Assembly: GCA_014871385.1 (NCBI GenBank)
Contig: CM026421.1
Location: 28,064,435 to 28,128,434 of the forward strand
DNA: 64,000 bases
Direction: 5' to 3'
Source: Ceratodon purpureus
Lineage: Eukaryota > Streptophyta > Bryopsida > Pseudoditrichales > Ditrichaceae
The first letter of the stretch is position 1. Each line of letters begins with the position of its first letter. The notes under the pieces were generated by a model. It ran no database searches. It was not told the DNA's origin and worked only from the letters and a program-made list of their open reading frames with translations. The translations under genes were made by a program, and so were the position numbers. Below, in pieces: positions 12,179 through 26,282 of this stretch.

Positions 12179-12689
12179 AGATAGCATTCCTGGGCGACAA
12201 AGCGGGCATGCTTGAACGACCGGGCGTTGAGTCAAGAGTTGCTGCAAAGCTGTGGCTCTATTGTCGCAACATTTGCGTGGAAGGAATGGAGAGCCTTCGT
12301 GTGAAGGCTCTTCAACGAAAAGACGGCGGGATAGAAAAAAGAAGATGATCCCTAAGGATCGCTGCCGGATCGGGGGTCGATGAGTTTCAATCATCGTGTT
12401 GTACAGAAGTTGAGCCGGGTGTTCAATCTTTGGAGGAAGGAGGAGGGGAGGAATGTCCTTAGCCTATGTTGTTACCCAACCAAAACTAATTTTGTTCTTG
12501 AAGATCATCAAGAGACTGGAGAGGAGGAGCTGGGTCCTCAGGAGGTGGGGCTAGACTCGATTGTGCGGTTTGAGGAGGGGCCGGCTCAGATAGGTTCCTG
12601 CGGGAGCTATTGTATCGATTAGCGAGATCTTGAGGAGGAAGCTTGCGATGAGGAACAATGAGTCAGTGGACTCTATTCGTCCGCGAGCA

Positions 12690-13372
12690 TAAGAGATTAC
12701 CATGGCACCAGGTGTTTAAGAATGCCTCCTCTTTGGCCTTCTGGTTGCGGGACTTGGGTTTCAACTTCTTTTTTAAGAGTGCTTGCCACTCGCCCATTCC
12801 CGCTTGGACTGTGGATTGCCACGCTCAAAATAATGCAAATCCTATATGGAATTCGCCGTTTCTCAGGTCGTACACGCATTTTTGACACCATAAGAACCAA
12901 ATGACATTCATTCGGAGAATCTTCCACTGCGTTTCGTCTTTGCCTTGCGGAACTTGGGCATCGCCAAGGTTCTTGTCTTGCTGAGGTTGTGCTTGCGCTG
13001 GGGTCCGATGATAGGCCCTGGTGGTTTGTATAGACTGGAAAGTGCCTGCCACCAATCTATAATTTTTGGAGGCAGGCCCACGAGCTCCCTCATCCAACGA
13101 ACTTTGTCCCATACACCCGTAACTGAGGGGCAGGAATACAAGGTATGCTTTGGAGTTTCCCAGACTCAGGTGTTACACAAATTGCATAAACCATCATTGC
13201 CGGGCCCTAAACACATTTGCCAGTGAGGTAAGGGTAATCCTCCTTGGCATGTTAACCACACCATTATGAATATTTTACATGACATCCATTTACACCACAA
13301 CCCGTGGTAGAAACGTTTCACTTGATACAGCGTATAAGCTTTGTAGGTGATGAGTGGTGTGAACGGGGTCAC
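12690..13372 (-). pseudogene. LINE reverse-transcriptase zinc-binding tail, degraded
   Basis: Read on the minus strand, this has the zf-RVT pattern found at the end of plant LINE ORF2: a Trp-rich lead (KIFIMVWLTCQGGLP), CNLCNT, then after a TGA in the same frame HTLYSCPSVTGVWDKV. The Cys-x2-Cys and His-x4-Cys spacing fits. Downstream homology continues through SKTRTLAMPK and then breaks by stops and frame changes. No reverse-transcriptase core is nearby, so this is a fragment. Confidence 0.62.
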
Positions 13373-13775
13373 TCCGTCTTATGTGAGAGTTGATGATTGT
13401 AGAAGCCCGCTTGAATGAGGGGAGTATTGGAAGAAATGACTAGGCTTGAGGTGACCGATGTTGGGCCGGTATGGTATAGTGAGAGAGCAGCCATAACTTA
13501 GCGGGGTCCGTCCGTCCGAAGCAGCATGGGCACATACGTGTGCGATGGAGGGGGAGAGGGCACCTACCCGTACCCCTACCCCGGGTAGGAACAGGGCATG
13601 GCATGGGATGGGGTGGATATGAACCCGAAAGGAAAAGGGGAGCAGGGGAGCAGGGGAGGGGAGCACTGCACTCATCGTGAACTCCACCCGTGAGTGAGTC
13701 ATAGGTGACCCTACTAACTTACGGTACGGTATAGCCTGAAAGAGTCCCAAACAAACAGCTAACTTACAGCCAGTC

Positions 13776-14200
13776 CGACTCCTCTGGCGAGCTCACCAGC
13801 GCCATCGCCATCGCCATCGCCACCATCGCCACCATTAGCAGGGACATCACTGCCGGCCTCTGCCACGCAATCTCCACCCCTCGCCCTTGAGTCACTCACT
13901 CGGCGTCCCTCGCACGCCATCACTGCTCACTGCTCACGTTCCATCCAGCCATCCATCCAGCCATCGACCGATCGATCGCTGCCTCGAGCCTCGGAGGCGA
14001 CCAATTTGCAGGCAGGCAGGCAGGCAGGCAGCCGGCAGGCAGGCAGGGCGGACTCCTGTGTTATCTCTCTCGCAGTGTTGCGTGCGAGATCATCGTCCGG
14101 GAGAGGTGCGAGGGCGTGTCGGTGTGTGGGTGCGGAGGTCGGTTGCGGCGGGCTCTACCGGGCAGGGCAGGGCAGGGCAGAGTAGGATAGGATCGGAGCG
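13776..14200 (+). promoter_or_regulatory. 5' flank/leader of squalene synthase, repeat-rich
   Basis: A GC-rich stretch directly before the squalene synthase ATG. It holds CCATCGCCATCG-type repeats (13800-13830), CACTGCTCACTGCTCAC (13923-13940), (GCAG)n at 14011-14050, and GGGCAGGGCAGG just before the ATG. No TATA box is evident. It probably includes the core promoter and 5' UTR; this is inferred from position. Confidence 0.4.
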
Positions 14201-17200
14201 ATGGGGATGCTGGGGACGTTGATGCGGCACCCGGACGAGATTCCGCCGCTGCTGAAGCTCAAGATTGCCGCAATGCAGGCGCAGCGGGCCATCCCCAATG
14301 ACCCTAACCTCGCCTTCTGCTACCGCATGCTCACGCGCGTCTCGCGGTCCTTCTCCATCGTCATCCAGCAGCTCCGACCCGAGCTTCGCGATGCGGTCAG
14401 TTAGTCAGTCAGTCAGTCAGTCAGTCAGTCAGTCGCTTGTTCGCTTGCTCGCTCGCTCACTCATTTGGGCCCACCTCCTCTCCTCTTACTCTTGTGCATT
14501 TTTCTGTTAATGCGGATGACATGGGGCATGGGGTCTAGGTGGAGTTTCGGTTTTCCTCGATGTGAGTTAGTTTGTGAGTGACGTCGGGGTTTGGATTGGG
14601 GGCCCTTCGTTGCTTTCGAGAGGTTCAAAATCTCTTTCTTAAGGCGATCAAAGAAGCGTTCTGGTTGTGGATTGCGGGGATGTTGCAATGCGGGCGGTGC
14701 GTTGCGCGGAGGGGATATTGCAGTGCGCAATGCAAGGATTTTCTGTGAGGTTTGAGTTTTTGATGGACAGGGTTCGCTGCCATCAAGGATGTTTGTTCAT
14801 TCAGATCAATTCAGACTCTTGGTTTGCGTGGTTGCTGAGCTGGCGGATTCTCTCCGATTCTAGTGCGCTCTTGTTGAATTTTGGTATTTCGAGTGTCCTC
14901 TCTTTTGGAAAGATTCTCTTTGACTAGAACGCGAAGAGTTAATTTAGGGCAGAGACGTCATTTCTGGAGGTGAAATGGCCTCTACAGTGGTGGATTGTTA
15001 TTGGGGTTCAGGGTTTTGCTTTAAAAGTATTTTCTAGCGGAGACTTGTCGACTTCGCAGCTCATTGATAAAACTCTAATGAAGCTCGGTGTCTCCTCGTT
15101 GGCACGGTTACCAGTGCTATCCTTAGATTTAAAAATAATAATTTAATGCCGCTACAATATGTCAGTGTTGCGGCCCTGTATGCTACAAGCAGGGGGGTTA
15201 TCATTTATCAGGCTTTGTATTGCCATGGGGAGTCTATCACCTGCGTTGGATTAGTGGTACAAGTTAAGCTTCACTGGAAAACGTGAGAGGTTTCTAGTTC
15301 CCAGGTTCTGCAGTTATGCCGAGGCTAAAAGTATTATGTTATTAGAACTGAATCAACTAACTTTCTCTTGCATTATATCTCAGTTAGTAAACTAATTTTA
15401 TTTTGCATGGTACTGCAGATCTGTGTTTTCTACTTGGTGTTGCGAGGTCTTGACACCATCGGTGAGAGTTTCCTGCATTGTCAACTCACTGACACACGCT
15501 AATGAGAGCAGAGATTTTCTTTTAAATTAATCAACCGTTATTCTCTTCTTGAGTTTCATACGTTCCACTGCAGGAAGCACCGCTTACATCTTTAGATTCT
15601 TGCAATTTTTCGTGCCAAAATGTATGTAGTGGTGGATCCAATAATCTTTTAATGACCTAGAAGCGTATAGTACATGTAAAAAGATCCCAACCTGTTCTTG
15701 TAATTCTTGTTGTGTCTCCTTGTGGTTTAGCTAGCTTCCATTGCCCTTAAAAAGTCTAATTTTTGTATGGAATTGTATGCTGCATTGTTAGAGGATGACA
15801 TGGCAATTCCAATCGAGATCAAGGTCCCCATCCTCAAGACTTTTCACAAGCACATATACGACCCTTCCTGGAAATTCATTTGTAAGCTTACTGTATACCA
15901 CACCTCATTGTTGTTTAGAGAGGTCTGCCGAGTAAATAATTACTTGCTAATTGTGGGCGTTCAAAACTTGGGTTTTTGAAGCTCATCCTTTTTTTCTGTT
16001 AGGTAATTGAAATGTAATTTGTCTACCTTAATCTTTCTGAACCTTATCTGATTTTCTTGGCGCAAATCCGATTTTTCCTAAAAGAAATACCTTTTCGCCC
16101 TGCAATGTGTAGACCATACGTATTGCCTTTTTTTTTTATGACATGAGCCTTGATGATCAACAACTTGAGGGTGTCAGGTGGTGAGAAGAACTACAAGGAG
16201 CTGATGAACAAATTCGAGCTTGTGTCTAATGCATTCTTGAATCTGGAGGAGGGGTATCTATCTTTGCCATCCCTTTTCTTTTCTAAGATTATGCTTATAT
16301 TTGAGTTTGTAAACAATTAAAATATGTATTGCTTGAGGTTTTTTGTAATCATTGTTTGCGACTTAACCCTTTGTAATGCGAATTGAAATATTATCCTCCT
16401 AACCTTTTTTAGTTGTAACATTTAGTGGCCAATATTTATTTTCTAAAGGACTCAACTTTGATTAGGTCTGTAGTCGAAACTATATCATTCGTTGGGCTGC
16501 TGGTACTGATATGTAATGCATCTCCTTATGAAAATGATTAGATCCTTTAAGCTCTGACGTTGTAGAGATCTTATTCATGTCGAATAGGTACCAGAGTGTG
16601 ATTGCTGAAATGACTGACCGCATGGGAAACGGCATGGCCAAGTTTATCGAATCTGAGGTATGTGGTACAAGAAGAATTTGTGAGGTTTGGTATTCTCCAT
16701 TGTCATTCAGGCCCTGTAAAACAAAGCGCTTACAAACTACAATATCGGTCTTCTCCCAGCTTATTGTTTTCTCTCTAATCAATATTTCAAAGCTAATTTA
16801 GATCTTATACACAGGTGATTACAGTAGATGATTACGACGAATATTGTCACTACGTTGCAGGCCTTGTGGGCTTAGGTTTGTCCCGCCTATTTCATGCTTC
16901 TGGTCTTGAGGAATTTCAACCAGACGATCTCTCAAATTCCATGGGCCTCTTCCTTCAGGTGCTTACTGGTGCTTGTAACCTCATTACATTCAAAGTGCAC
17001 TGACTTCAGAAATTTTAAGTTTCCTTTATTGATATCTCTGTGATATCTGCATCAACAATATTTTTGTGCTCTATTTTTATTGCTTTTAACCCGTGAAGTT
17101 ATTTTCAGTTGTTATGTGGTATCTCTCTACGACCACTTCTCAGACCTTAACAGAACATGTTTCTTATTCCCGCTTCAGAAAACGAACATCATAAGGGACT

Positions 17201-19166
17201 ATCTTGAAGACATCAATGAGATTCCTGCGCCACGAATGTTCTGGCCACATGAGATCTGGGGCAAATTTGGAACTAAGCTCGAGGTTAGAAATATGTCCAG
17301 TGCTTTCATTCGAACGAATCTGAATGGAGGGGACATAATCTATATTGCTTCTTTTTTTCTTTAAAAAAAAAAATGCAATTTGCAGGCTGAAGGTCCAGAC
17401 ATGCGTCTATCTGAACAATTACTAGGAATTTTGTGAGTCTATGGCGACTATCCTTCCTGATTATGTAGTATCTGAAGCATGCAGGACTTCAAGCATGAGG
17501 ATAATTCAGAAAATGCAGTGAAATGCCTGAATGCAATGATTACAAATGCACTGGCACATGCCATAGACTGTCTGAGATACATGGAAGCTATTGAAGATGA
17601 AGACAATTTGCGATTTTGTGCCATTCCTCAGGTTTGATATCATCACTTGATGAAATGATAGGAATGATATTGAACTAGGGCATGGACGTGCAAAGGTTGA
17701 ACTCCTTAGGAAACACGTTAGTAAGCAGGAAGTCAGTGTGAGATTATGTTGCCGCCGCTGCCTAAGGAAGATTCGAGGTCTGCGAGGGCCATGATCTCGT
17801 GGATGAGTTGAACTTTAGAGGGGCCCTAAATTTGTCTACAGTTCTAATTGAGACTTTGCCACATCAGACTGTGGAGTGGGCTACACAGACTTCGATACAC
17901 GCAGGAGTGTTTGCCGCATGTTTTCTTATCGTCAGTCTTGTGATGCCCAGAGCTCATTTGAATAGGATTAGGAACTACTACACCGTTGGAGGCCTGAATT
18001 CCTCTTGGGCCGGACACAGTCGTATGAGCGATACTAGAGGGTCGAAATTCGAGCTATTTTAGTACCTGTGATTTACACTTACTGAGTCAAATTTTATCCT
18101 GAACAGATTATGGCGATTGCGACACTTGCCGAGTGCTACAATAACATTAATGTCTTCAGAGGAGTAGTAAAGATTAGACGAGGTGAGTTCGTTTTTCCCC
18201 TTGTTCGGTGTAGTTGAGTACTTGATTGATGGTTGCACAGACTGTAAGCATCTATTGTAAATTCACTAACCTTGGTCCTTTTCACTCCAGGAATAACTGC
18301 CAAAATCATGCAGATGAGGTCAATGGATGATGTACATGGGGCATTCTTTGACTTCTCCAAAAAGATTGCTCGGAAGGTATGTCATGACTTTTAGTCTACT
18401 TCATTTTCGTGAATTGAATCCTCTATGTTCATATTCTACAAATGTTGAAAGAATGTTAGCATTATATTAGCCCTGAAGTAACCTCCTGATGTTGAGGGCT
18501 AACAAGCACCTGTCCATCCCTCTAAGAAATTTAAAATGCACAGTACTCCATTATCTAATATACCTGGCAACGGTGGTGTTGGGTTCCACAGATTGATGAT
18601 AAGGATCCTTCAGCGAGAGCAACTCGGAAACACATTGAGAACATAATGGAGCACTGTGAACTTCACTTTCCTGAACCGTATGTCTCTTTCGTATTTTCCT
18701 AACACTGCAGAAGATTGTTTTCCCAAATTTGAATTTCTTGGCATGAGGGTGCTTGTCTCTGCGCATACTGAACTACTTTTTCTTTGAAGTACAAGCTTCT
18801 CTTGGATGATTAGGCAAAGACGATCATATTAAGACCTGCTACTTGGGGTAATTCGTAACAGCTTGTTGAATGAATCTGTTTTGGATTATGTCCGCAGGCG
18901 AGTATTCTCAATAGAACAGGAAACCGGAATGGACTTTTTACTGGTATGTCTCTTTCATAATAGTTTTGTATTAGATTTTACGATATTTTTGTATGTATTT
19001 GTGTATATGAGCTTCTCACATCTCTTTGTAAAGACAAATCAACAGTGAAAAGCTGCATGTATGTGATTAGTTCATGACTAATGGGTATTATCTTGGTGGC
19101 TTACAGATTCTTGTGGTGCTTATGCTCGTGGGCTTAATGATGTACATGCTTTACAACAACTGGTAA
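14201..19166 (+). CDS. SQS: squalene synthase (farnesyl-diphosphate farnesyltransferase)
   Basis: Joins two farnesyl diphosphates head to head and reduces the product with NADPH to squalene, the first committed step to sterols and triterpenoids, at the ER. Thirteen exons, all GT-AG: 14201-14395, 15419-15461, 15792-15881, 16178-16253, 16588-16657, 16815-16958, 17179-17283, 17485-17631, 18107-18182, 18291-18376, 18592-18677, 18898-18943 and 19107-19166. They join without a stop into 407 residues, close to the usual plant length of about 410. Visible motifs: DTIEDD (77-82) and DYLED (213-217), the two Asp-rich Mg2+/diphosphate sites; SRSFS near 45-49; [11 protein letters not shown]; and a C-terminal hydrophobic anchor ([15 protein letters not shown]) ending in NNW. 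The start follows the family N-terminus (LRHPDE-like). It appears intact. Confidence 0.96.
14396..14433 (+). repeat. (GTCA)n microsatellite at a splice donor
   Basis: The repeat GTCAGTTAGTCAGTCAGTCA begins exactly at the 5' splice site of squalene synthase intron 1, giving a GTCAGT donor embedded in the repeat. About nine tetranucleotide units are present, then the tract decays to CGCTTG/CTCGCT. Confidence 0.9.
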
Positions 19167-22100
19167 GCATACCAGGTTTTGAATCTCACTGAGTTCCTTA
19201 GTAATTTACCTCCTTTTATTACTTCCGCCAGTACTATCTTAGTAGTTTCCAAATGTAGAAGCCTGCACTAGTTTTTTTCACTTTGTAGATGTGATCTAGT
19301 GGGACTTTGTTATTGGTGAGAAAATGGGAGGATATTGACGGCGAAAGTATTGTGTAGCCATTCAAATATTACGATTAAACTTCAAGTTATTATTTTAAAG
19401 CTTTTAACTTGTACTAGATATTGGGCGCTTGTTTTCTGACTTTTTTTCTTCCAGTCCAGCAGTCTTAGTCTCTTAGTCTCATAGTATTTATGCTTCTTCG
19501 ACATCCTGCTCAGTGAAACAGCCATGTGATGCACATTTTCAATTGTGGGCAATGTAACTAAATTGGCCGTTTGTACCATCTTCAGATGGAATCATTTGGC
19601 CAGATACACTCGACAATTGGTTAAGGTGAAAGATGTTGCCAGCTTGATTTGTCCAGATGGGAAGTTGATACCAAGGTTGACTTGGTAGAGCTTCGCACAC
19701 TTCAGCCAGGTTCAACACAGTTGGCATGACATATACAACTTGGTCCAGTTAGCACAGTACTCTTCAGAATGATGAAATACCAGTAGTTTACAGCTCAAAA
19801 GCCCGAGTTGATGCTTTCAAAGTTACAGTAATAAGTGAGTTCGTCCTTTTAGGATAAATCTGAACAATGAGGAAGACGGAAAGTGACGATAGAAACGTCG
19901 TCTACTCGGAAGAGTTCTCAACCCACAAGTTAACCTTAGCACGCCTAGGAGCGACTATGCAATGCCACTTGTCTGGCTCAAGAGCACCAGATAACCCAAG
20001 ACTTGCCCAAACTGCATGGAATCTTCCTTCCATGGATGATGGGTCCCCATCGTTTTTGATGGTACAGCGAATAGTGAGCTGCCGTGCACTTTGAGATATG
20101 TTTACTGATCGAATGGGCCAGTTGAGCTCAGATTAGTTGCACTGGATTAACTTCGCTCTATCTGTAACGTCACTGAGCAGTTGCAACCATCACTCTCAAG
20201 ACATTCAATATGATTCTTTAAGGTGTAACTCTCCAATAAACCAGCCCACATATTTACATGTTTACTCAATGCTCTCTACATGTGCATCAATTGGATGAAT
20301 CTACCTCCATTATATAATAGTCAATACTCGGTTGATATTTTTGTTTTTACATATTTACATATTTACTCAACAAGCCAATAAACTTTCTAAAGAAAGTAAA
20401 TCAAAAGCCCATAAAGATCATTCTATACCCATGAGAATTGTCATTGAATACCACAAATCCCATATAAAGGAACAAATATTTCGTAAAATACAATAGAAGA
20501 CCACTTTAGAAATCATTGAAAATCAATAAGAGTCTAATAAGAATACCAAGAAAGACTAAAATAGAATTATGCCAACTTTTTCATTCATCCATCCTTGCTT
20601 AATCTCATAAGTCTTTAATTTATATTTTTTAAACCATACATACATACATACATACACACACATATACACACATCCAAAATTCCTTAATTTTCACACTAAG
20701 AGCACTTCAAAATTACATTACTATCATAAAATTAGTCGTATGAGTTTCTTATACAACAATTTTTTGAGTTAAAAAAAGAATGTTACATTTTTGGATTGGA
20801 AAATTTGTGCAAGGACATGGATTCATTTTATTGCTCATATGCATTTTATTTTTTGATAACTTCTTTCTCTATGAAGTTTAAATCCAAACAATGAAAATAT
20901 ATCTTTATGATTCCTCTTGAAGTAATTTGAAAATAAAAACCAGAAAGAAAACCCTGCATAACCTTTATAATTTATGAGATAAAGAATTAATTTTTTGCAC
21001 CCACCTCTAAAAGATGAGAAAATGTTGATTCTTTTTAAAATTAAATTTTACAATATGGATAATGTGTTTTTTGACAATATCAAAGAAGAATGTATTGGTC
21101 ATTTATGTACCAAATTTAAATAATAGTAGATGGATGTAGTAATTTTTAGAATGTGCTTGAGGATGAATAAGACTCTATTTTAGTTAACATAACTTTCTTT
21201 TAAAAGATCTAATGTAAAAAAATTGTGTGCTTACGAATTTACAACTTTGTCCAATTCCATATAGAATTTACAATCAAAATTTACAATATAATAGGCTATC
21301 AAAAACCTCAAAAGCCCCATCTAGAGACAATAGAAGGTTATTGATTGAGTCTAATTAAGCTAGAACTTATTATTATTGATTTAAAATTCATTTAAAATAA
21401 AGATTGACTTTCATTTCCAAAGTAGTCATTTAGTGAAAGAACTTTATGATTATATAAAATTTTCATTGACAAGCAAAGTCATGATATGAGACCTTATTTG
21501 CATCAAAATAAATATAATTAATTTACATGGTAAGTTTGGCTTTTCAAAAAATCAATCAGTATAGTAAATTATTCGAGATTGGATATTTTATAGGAATTTA
21601 TGAATGTTAGGAATTACAAGAGTTTTGCATGGATATGAATTATTTTTCACCAAACCTTTAAAAATAGTAGAGAAATCTCTATTTGTGGAGCAATCCAAGA
21701 AGGATAAAACTTCAATTGGAAAGAAAAAAAGAATTGACTCAAAGAAAGTGGTGGTCAAGAGTAGGCTTGATAAACATGAAACAACAAAGATGCCTTTCAG
21801 GGCTAGCCCACGTTACCTAACCTTGCCAAATTTAAGAGATTGTGTTGGGAGGACGAAGGAGACCGGGCTCCCACTTTACAACTATAAACAGGACCTTTGT
21901 CTGCAATCTTCCTTTCAATGATTCTAAAGAAAGTCTTAAAAAGCTACATAGAGTCATCATCCCTCAACCTCATCATTATATGATCCCTCCATATAAATAA
22001 AGTGGAGAGAAGCAAAAAGACCCTTATAGGCTATAGTTCCTTCAAGGTACTTGAAGTCCATTGCTTCTTCCACCTCCTTCTACTCTCATCAAGACTTCAA

Positions 22101-24005
22101 TTCATTTCAGAAAATTTTCCCCGCTACTACCATAATGAAATTTGCCACCACCAAATTCAAATTTCCATTACACCAAATCTACACAAAAGCAATGCAACAT
22201 TGCTTATTGGAAGCTTGAATATGAGAGATATGTATACATAGTATACAAAGTCTAGCCTGTAATGAGATTTAAAACAACTAAATTAGTTATAAAGCCACAA
22301 GAATTTAACAAGGTAACACAGTGGATTTACTTCACCATATGTGTTGGCAAAATTAAGGTACACCTAGTCTTTCCTTATATTTAATTCTAAAGCTAAAGCC
22401 TATAGAACCTTTCCTAGAAAGTTGTAGAAGCTTTTAGAAGGTTCTAGGAGTCTATTGAAATTTTCTGATAGTTTATCAAAGCTAGAATTCGATGTTTATT
22501 TTATATTTGTGACACTTGGATGCTATTTGGAAATCAAAGTGATTAAAAAACAACCTCCACTCCCTCATTTACTATTCTATCATGCATCTACTACTATAGT
22601 TTATATTTATCTCAAGCTTAAATTGCTACTATAGATGATATGTCTACATTGATGTTATAGAATGCAATAGACAGAGCAACTTTGCAATTGGGAAAATTAA
22701 TGTGGTTGTGAAGTTGATTGAGTTGTGATGGCACAAAGATTACAATGTCATGAAAAAAAAAAACTACATTATCATGGAAGAAGAAAGAGTTCAACAAATG
22801 CAATTTGTAATAGAGCTAAAGACCTACAGGCTACTTGACATTGAAAGTGAAGTGAAATGAAAGAATGTTACTTTACTATTGTATATGTGTCTTGGATTTT
22901 GTATTTTAAAAACGAAGCTTGACCTCAAAGATATAGTGCAAGGTTGGATTTCTTTACAAGCCTCCACAAACAATAATCTATGACCAACACATCAAATGTA
23001 ATCAACACCTTCTCCTCGACAACTACTGCAATTGGATCCTCACCATAATGTCAAGCATATCTATACGATCCCAACTTAGACAACTATTTTGATACAACCT
23101 TACACGAATCAATTGGTGTGTATAATCATGGATTTTTTACACCTATGAAAACTTTGAATAAGAGAGGAAAGAATCATCTTGTAAGGAATTAAGTGAAGAC
23201 AATTTTGATGACAAAGATTATGATCATGAGAAAACAACAAGAGTATATTTGGTAAAGACAATAAAACTCACGCAAGACTTTCAAGACTTAGGCTCATGTA
23301 GTGAAGGTCGTCCCTAAGGTATGTTTGCCTATTTCTATCTCTTTAAGGGAATCAGACTGATTACAAAGCAGGCACTGTAGGAGAAAAATTGAAAGGAATA
23401 GGGAATGAAAAGAGAGGCTGAGATTTTTTTTTGTTTTTTTTTTCGATCAACCGCGTATTTACAATGAAATTCCAAAATTCTATGTAGTAGTTTCTTGTAA
23501 ATGAACCTAGCTCTGTTTGAAAATGAACTGGTGTTCTCCATTCAGCAACTCCTGTGCACCCAAAAAATTGAGTAATCCCACCTAAAATCGTCTGGCACTT
23601 GACCCATGAATGTCATGTGGAACTCTAAAAATAATCCTACAAGGAGCTGAAAACTAGAGAAGCCCCAATATGTCCCCGTGAACTAAAGAACCCTATCATC
23701 GTCTACGGAGCAGTCAAAAACCGTGCTATGAATGGCCCATTATGGTGTTGTAAGGAGGTATGTATGGCTCTCCAACTTAATGTGCAATAGACACCTTGGG
23801 AGCCGTTGATCGAGGGGGGGGGGGATAGCGGGGGCAGAAAAGGTCGCGGGAACAAAGAGGTCGCTCAGCGTAGTGCCGCACAGATAGCCAAGATGTTGCT
23901 GCCCAAATTGGCCTGGGTAGTGACCTCCGCCGAGCTCTAATGGCGAGGTGGGGAGCCTCATGCGGCTGGGCAGTCCTCCAAGCTCACCGCATAATGCGGA
24001 TCACA
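19167..24005. other. gene-free, AT-rich intergenic stretch
   Basis: I see no supportable gene. It holds the squalene synthase 3' flank, a (TACA)n tract at 20637-20670, and a G13 run at 23814-23826. Open frames up to 105 codons (21604-21921) have no recognisable motif and a base composition like the surroundings. Confidence 0.6.
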
Positions 24006-25617
24006 CTAGTGCACCCACGGGGGAGGGCTTGAGGGGGGGGCCAAATGTGGATCCTTCTCTCCTGATCTCAAAGCCCTGCGCCTTGCCAACCTCCTCGCCA
24101 TGTTCTCTTTACAAACTGCTCGCAACATTCCATAGAACCTTCTGTCATCCTCTACAAGTGCATTAGTAGGCGCATTTTTCACAAGCCAGTGCAAACGCTC
24201 TCCTGCCTCTTGGATTGCTTTGGTGGTCCATTTTTGTGCAAAGGCTTGTCTTGCACAAGTGTCACGGGCCCCTTGAATTTTCTTTTCTTCCTTGCAATGC
24301 TTCTTCATAGCCCGAGCTTCTTTCTTCCTCTCTCCTTCAAGCTTTCTTAGCTCAGCCTCCTTTCAAGCTTGCTCCTTTTTATCTATCTTTAACTCCATAG
24401 ATGGTAGATACTCCTCACTTGTCACAAAGATACTCTTGTTGTAGTCTATAAGAGGTTCTTTCTAACTCCTGCGCCGCAATAGCTTTATTGAGATCTCCGA
24501 CAAGTGCAGGAATTTTTCAATCATGTAGACACCTTCAGGCTAAGGTGTGGGAGGACTTCGTAGATTAGTACTTGGAGCAGCGCCTACCTCCGATCCGTAT
24601 GCACCTCGATTAGCTCCTATTGCATGCATGAGGCGCGGTGTGCAAACACCATCGGCTGCGGCTGCATGCGAATGGTGAGCAGGTGAATGCACATGTGTGC
24701 CATGAACCTCCGATGGCTCGGCGCTCCAATCCGGGAGCAGAGACTCTCTTTTGGTGTATGCCCCTCCACGTGCGTCGGTGAACACATCAACATACGGTGC
24801 AAGGTGTGACCTCGACTACCTGTTGTTAGTCACCGACTCACCGGCTCAAACAACCCAACGAAGAAGTGGCGACAAACAAGGGGTTGAGTGCCAAGGATGT
24901 GATCTCCCTGTAAGGCCTCTAACGTTGAGTCTTTCTCTGCGTCCTCTTCATCGTCGTCTGCTGAGTCTTGGTCATGTTCATCTGTGTCGTCTTCATCTTG
25001 CTGTCCACTGTCCCTACTTTGGCTGCAACTGAACTGCAAAGCTGATGCTATGTGCCTGTCAGCGACTGCCAGGTTGTATAGCCATTTGTTAGTGGCCCTA
25101 AATCTTGCCTATATGTTTGACGGTGATAGTGCTCTTTGTAGTGCAGAGGACACCCACTGGGCCAACACATGCTTTGTCGCCCCTCGCCCCTTGTTTCTTA
25201 ATGTCTATGCATCGCTGTATCTACTAAATGCTTTCTTGAATCGTCCAAACACACTAAGGTCTAATGGCTGCAAGGCATGACTTCTGTGTGATGGTACGAT
25301 TACAATATCTAGTTCCACCTATATGGCTTTGTGCACAACTTGAAGAGTGACGTGGGAGTTCTGTCCATCCACAACAAGCAAGTGCCAATTTGCATGTGAG
25401 ACTCCACCCATGCTTTCTAATGCTTGTATGAAATGTGATAGGAATAAGATAGTGGACTCTTTTGCAACCCCTCTTTGCCCACACTAGACAACCACCATTT
25501 CTTCTTGCTTGTGCTCCACTTTCCTCACATTTCCAAATCCAATCTGGTGTGTATCCATGTGTGTTGTAAAGATCCTGTAGATTCTTGTAGAATGAAGCAG
25601 CATTCTCTAGACATAAC
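24006..25617 (-). pseudogene. pogo/Tigger-like (DDE_1) transposase, C-terminal part
   Basis: Minus-strand fragments in several frames spell out a pogo-type transposase. Near 25300-25400 are HLLVVDGQNSHVTLQ and IVPSHRSHALQPLD, matching the DDE_1 'lDghsSH' and 'PpHtSHllQPLD' blocks. Upstream (25500-25610) is TPDWIWKCEESG, the region of the first catalytic Asp, here apparently Glu or shifted. Downstream are ATNKWLYN, an Asp/Glu-rich run (24880-24990), EPLIDYNKSIFVTSEEYLP (24390-24450) and a charged coiled tail ending at 24006. Frameshifts and stops are frequent, so it is dead. The N-terminal part lies at 34755-35137, separated by the Gypsy insertion. Confidence 0.75.
25613..25617 (+). repeat. 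target-site duplication, left copy (ATAAC)
   Basis: ATAAC abuts the left LTR and is repeated at 34750-34754 after the right LTR. A 5-bp duplication is the norm for Ty3/Gypsy integrases. Confidence 0.93.
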
Positions 25618-26282
25618 TGTTAGCTGGGGTCAGGGATGGAAATACTAGGCAGGGAGATCAGGGGTTTTAAGAGAAGGGAGCAAGGTTCTCAAGGAGGCCA
25701 CGGTTTTAGGGGTAGTGGGACACGGTCACCAGGAGCGACTGTCCTGGTGTGGGGACTCGGACCGTTAGTATACCCAGCGTAAGCTAGCCATGGTAGGTCA
25801 GGGAAGGTGAGAGAGTGATGCTGCTGCTACTCGATTTTCTACTAGGAAATGAGAGTGCAAGGCCTAGAGAACTTCCGAGACACTGTGGGCAGGAGCCAAG
25901 GGCCCGAGGAGTGCAAGAGGTGTGGTAGAGTAACGGCCAGAGAGAAAGACAAAGAGTTTAGAGGGTTAGGGTTGAGCAATCAGAGTCAGAACGTAGGCAA
26001 TCAGTAAGCCGCAAGGGGAGTTTGTGCATTACAACAGAGAGTGCAAGTAATTCCAAGTATCCAAGTCAGGGCCACACACGGCCCCTGCTACCTCTACTGC
26101 GCATCGACTCTAACCAACAAAATATCAAGAGTGTGAGTTCTGGCCTCCTAGCTACCCTGTTATACTTGTGTTTTCCTAAATTCTTGGTCGAACTGTTGCT
26201 TCCTAGCGGCAACTGCTACTTCTTCTGCTAGTCTTCACTGCTCCTTGTCTTCCTTGGTTGTCGTGGATGTTGCCCTGTAACA
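25618..26282 (-). repeat. LTR (3' LTR of the minus-strand element)
   Basis: Begins TGTTAGCTGG and ends CTGTAACA, so TG...CA. It is about 665 bp and about 98-99% identical to 34089-34749. The main difference is a 5-bp indel (CGCATCGACTC versus CGTCTC) near 26100. Confidence 0.96.
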
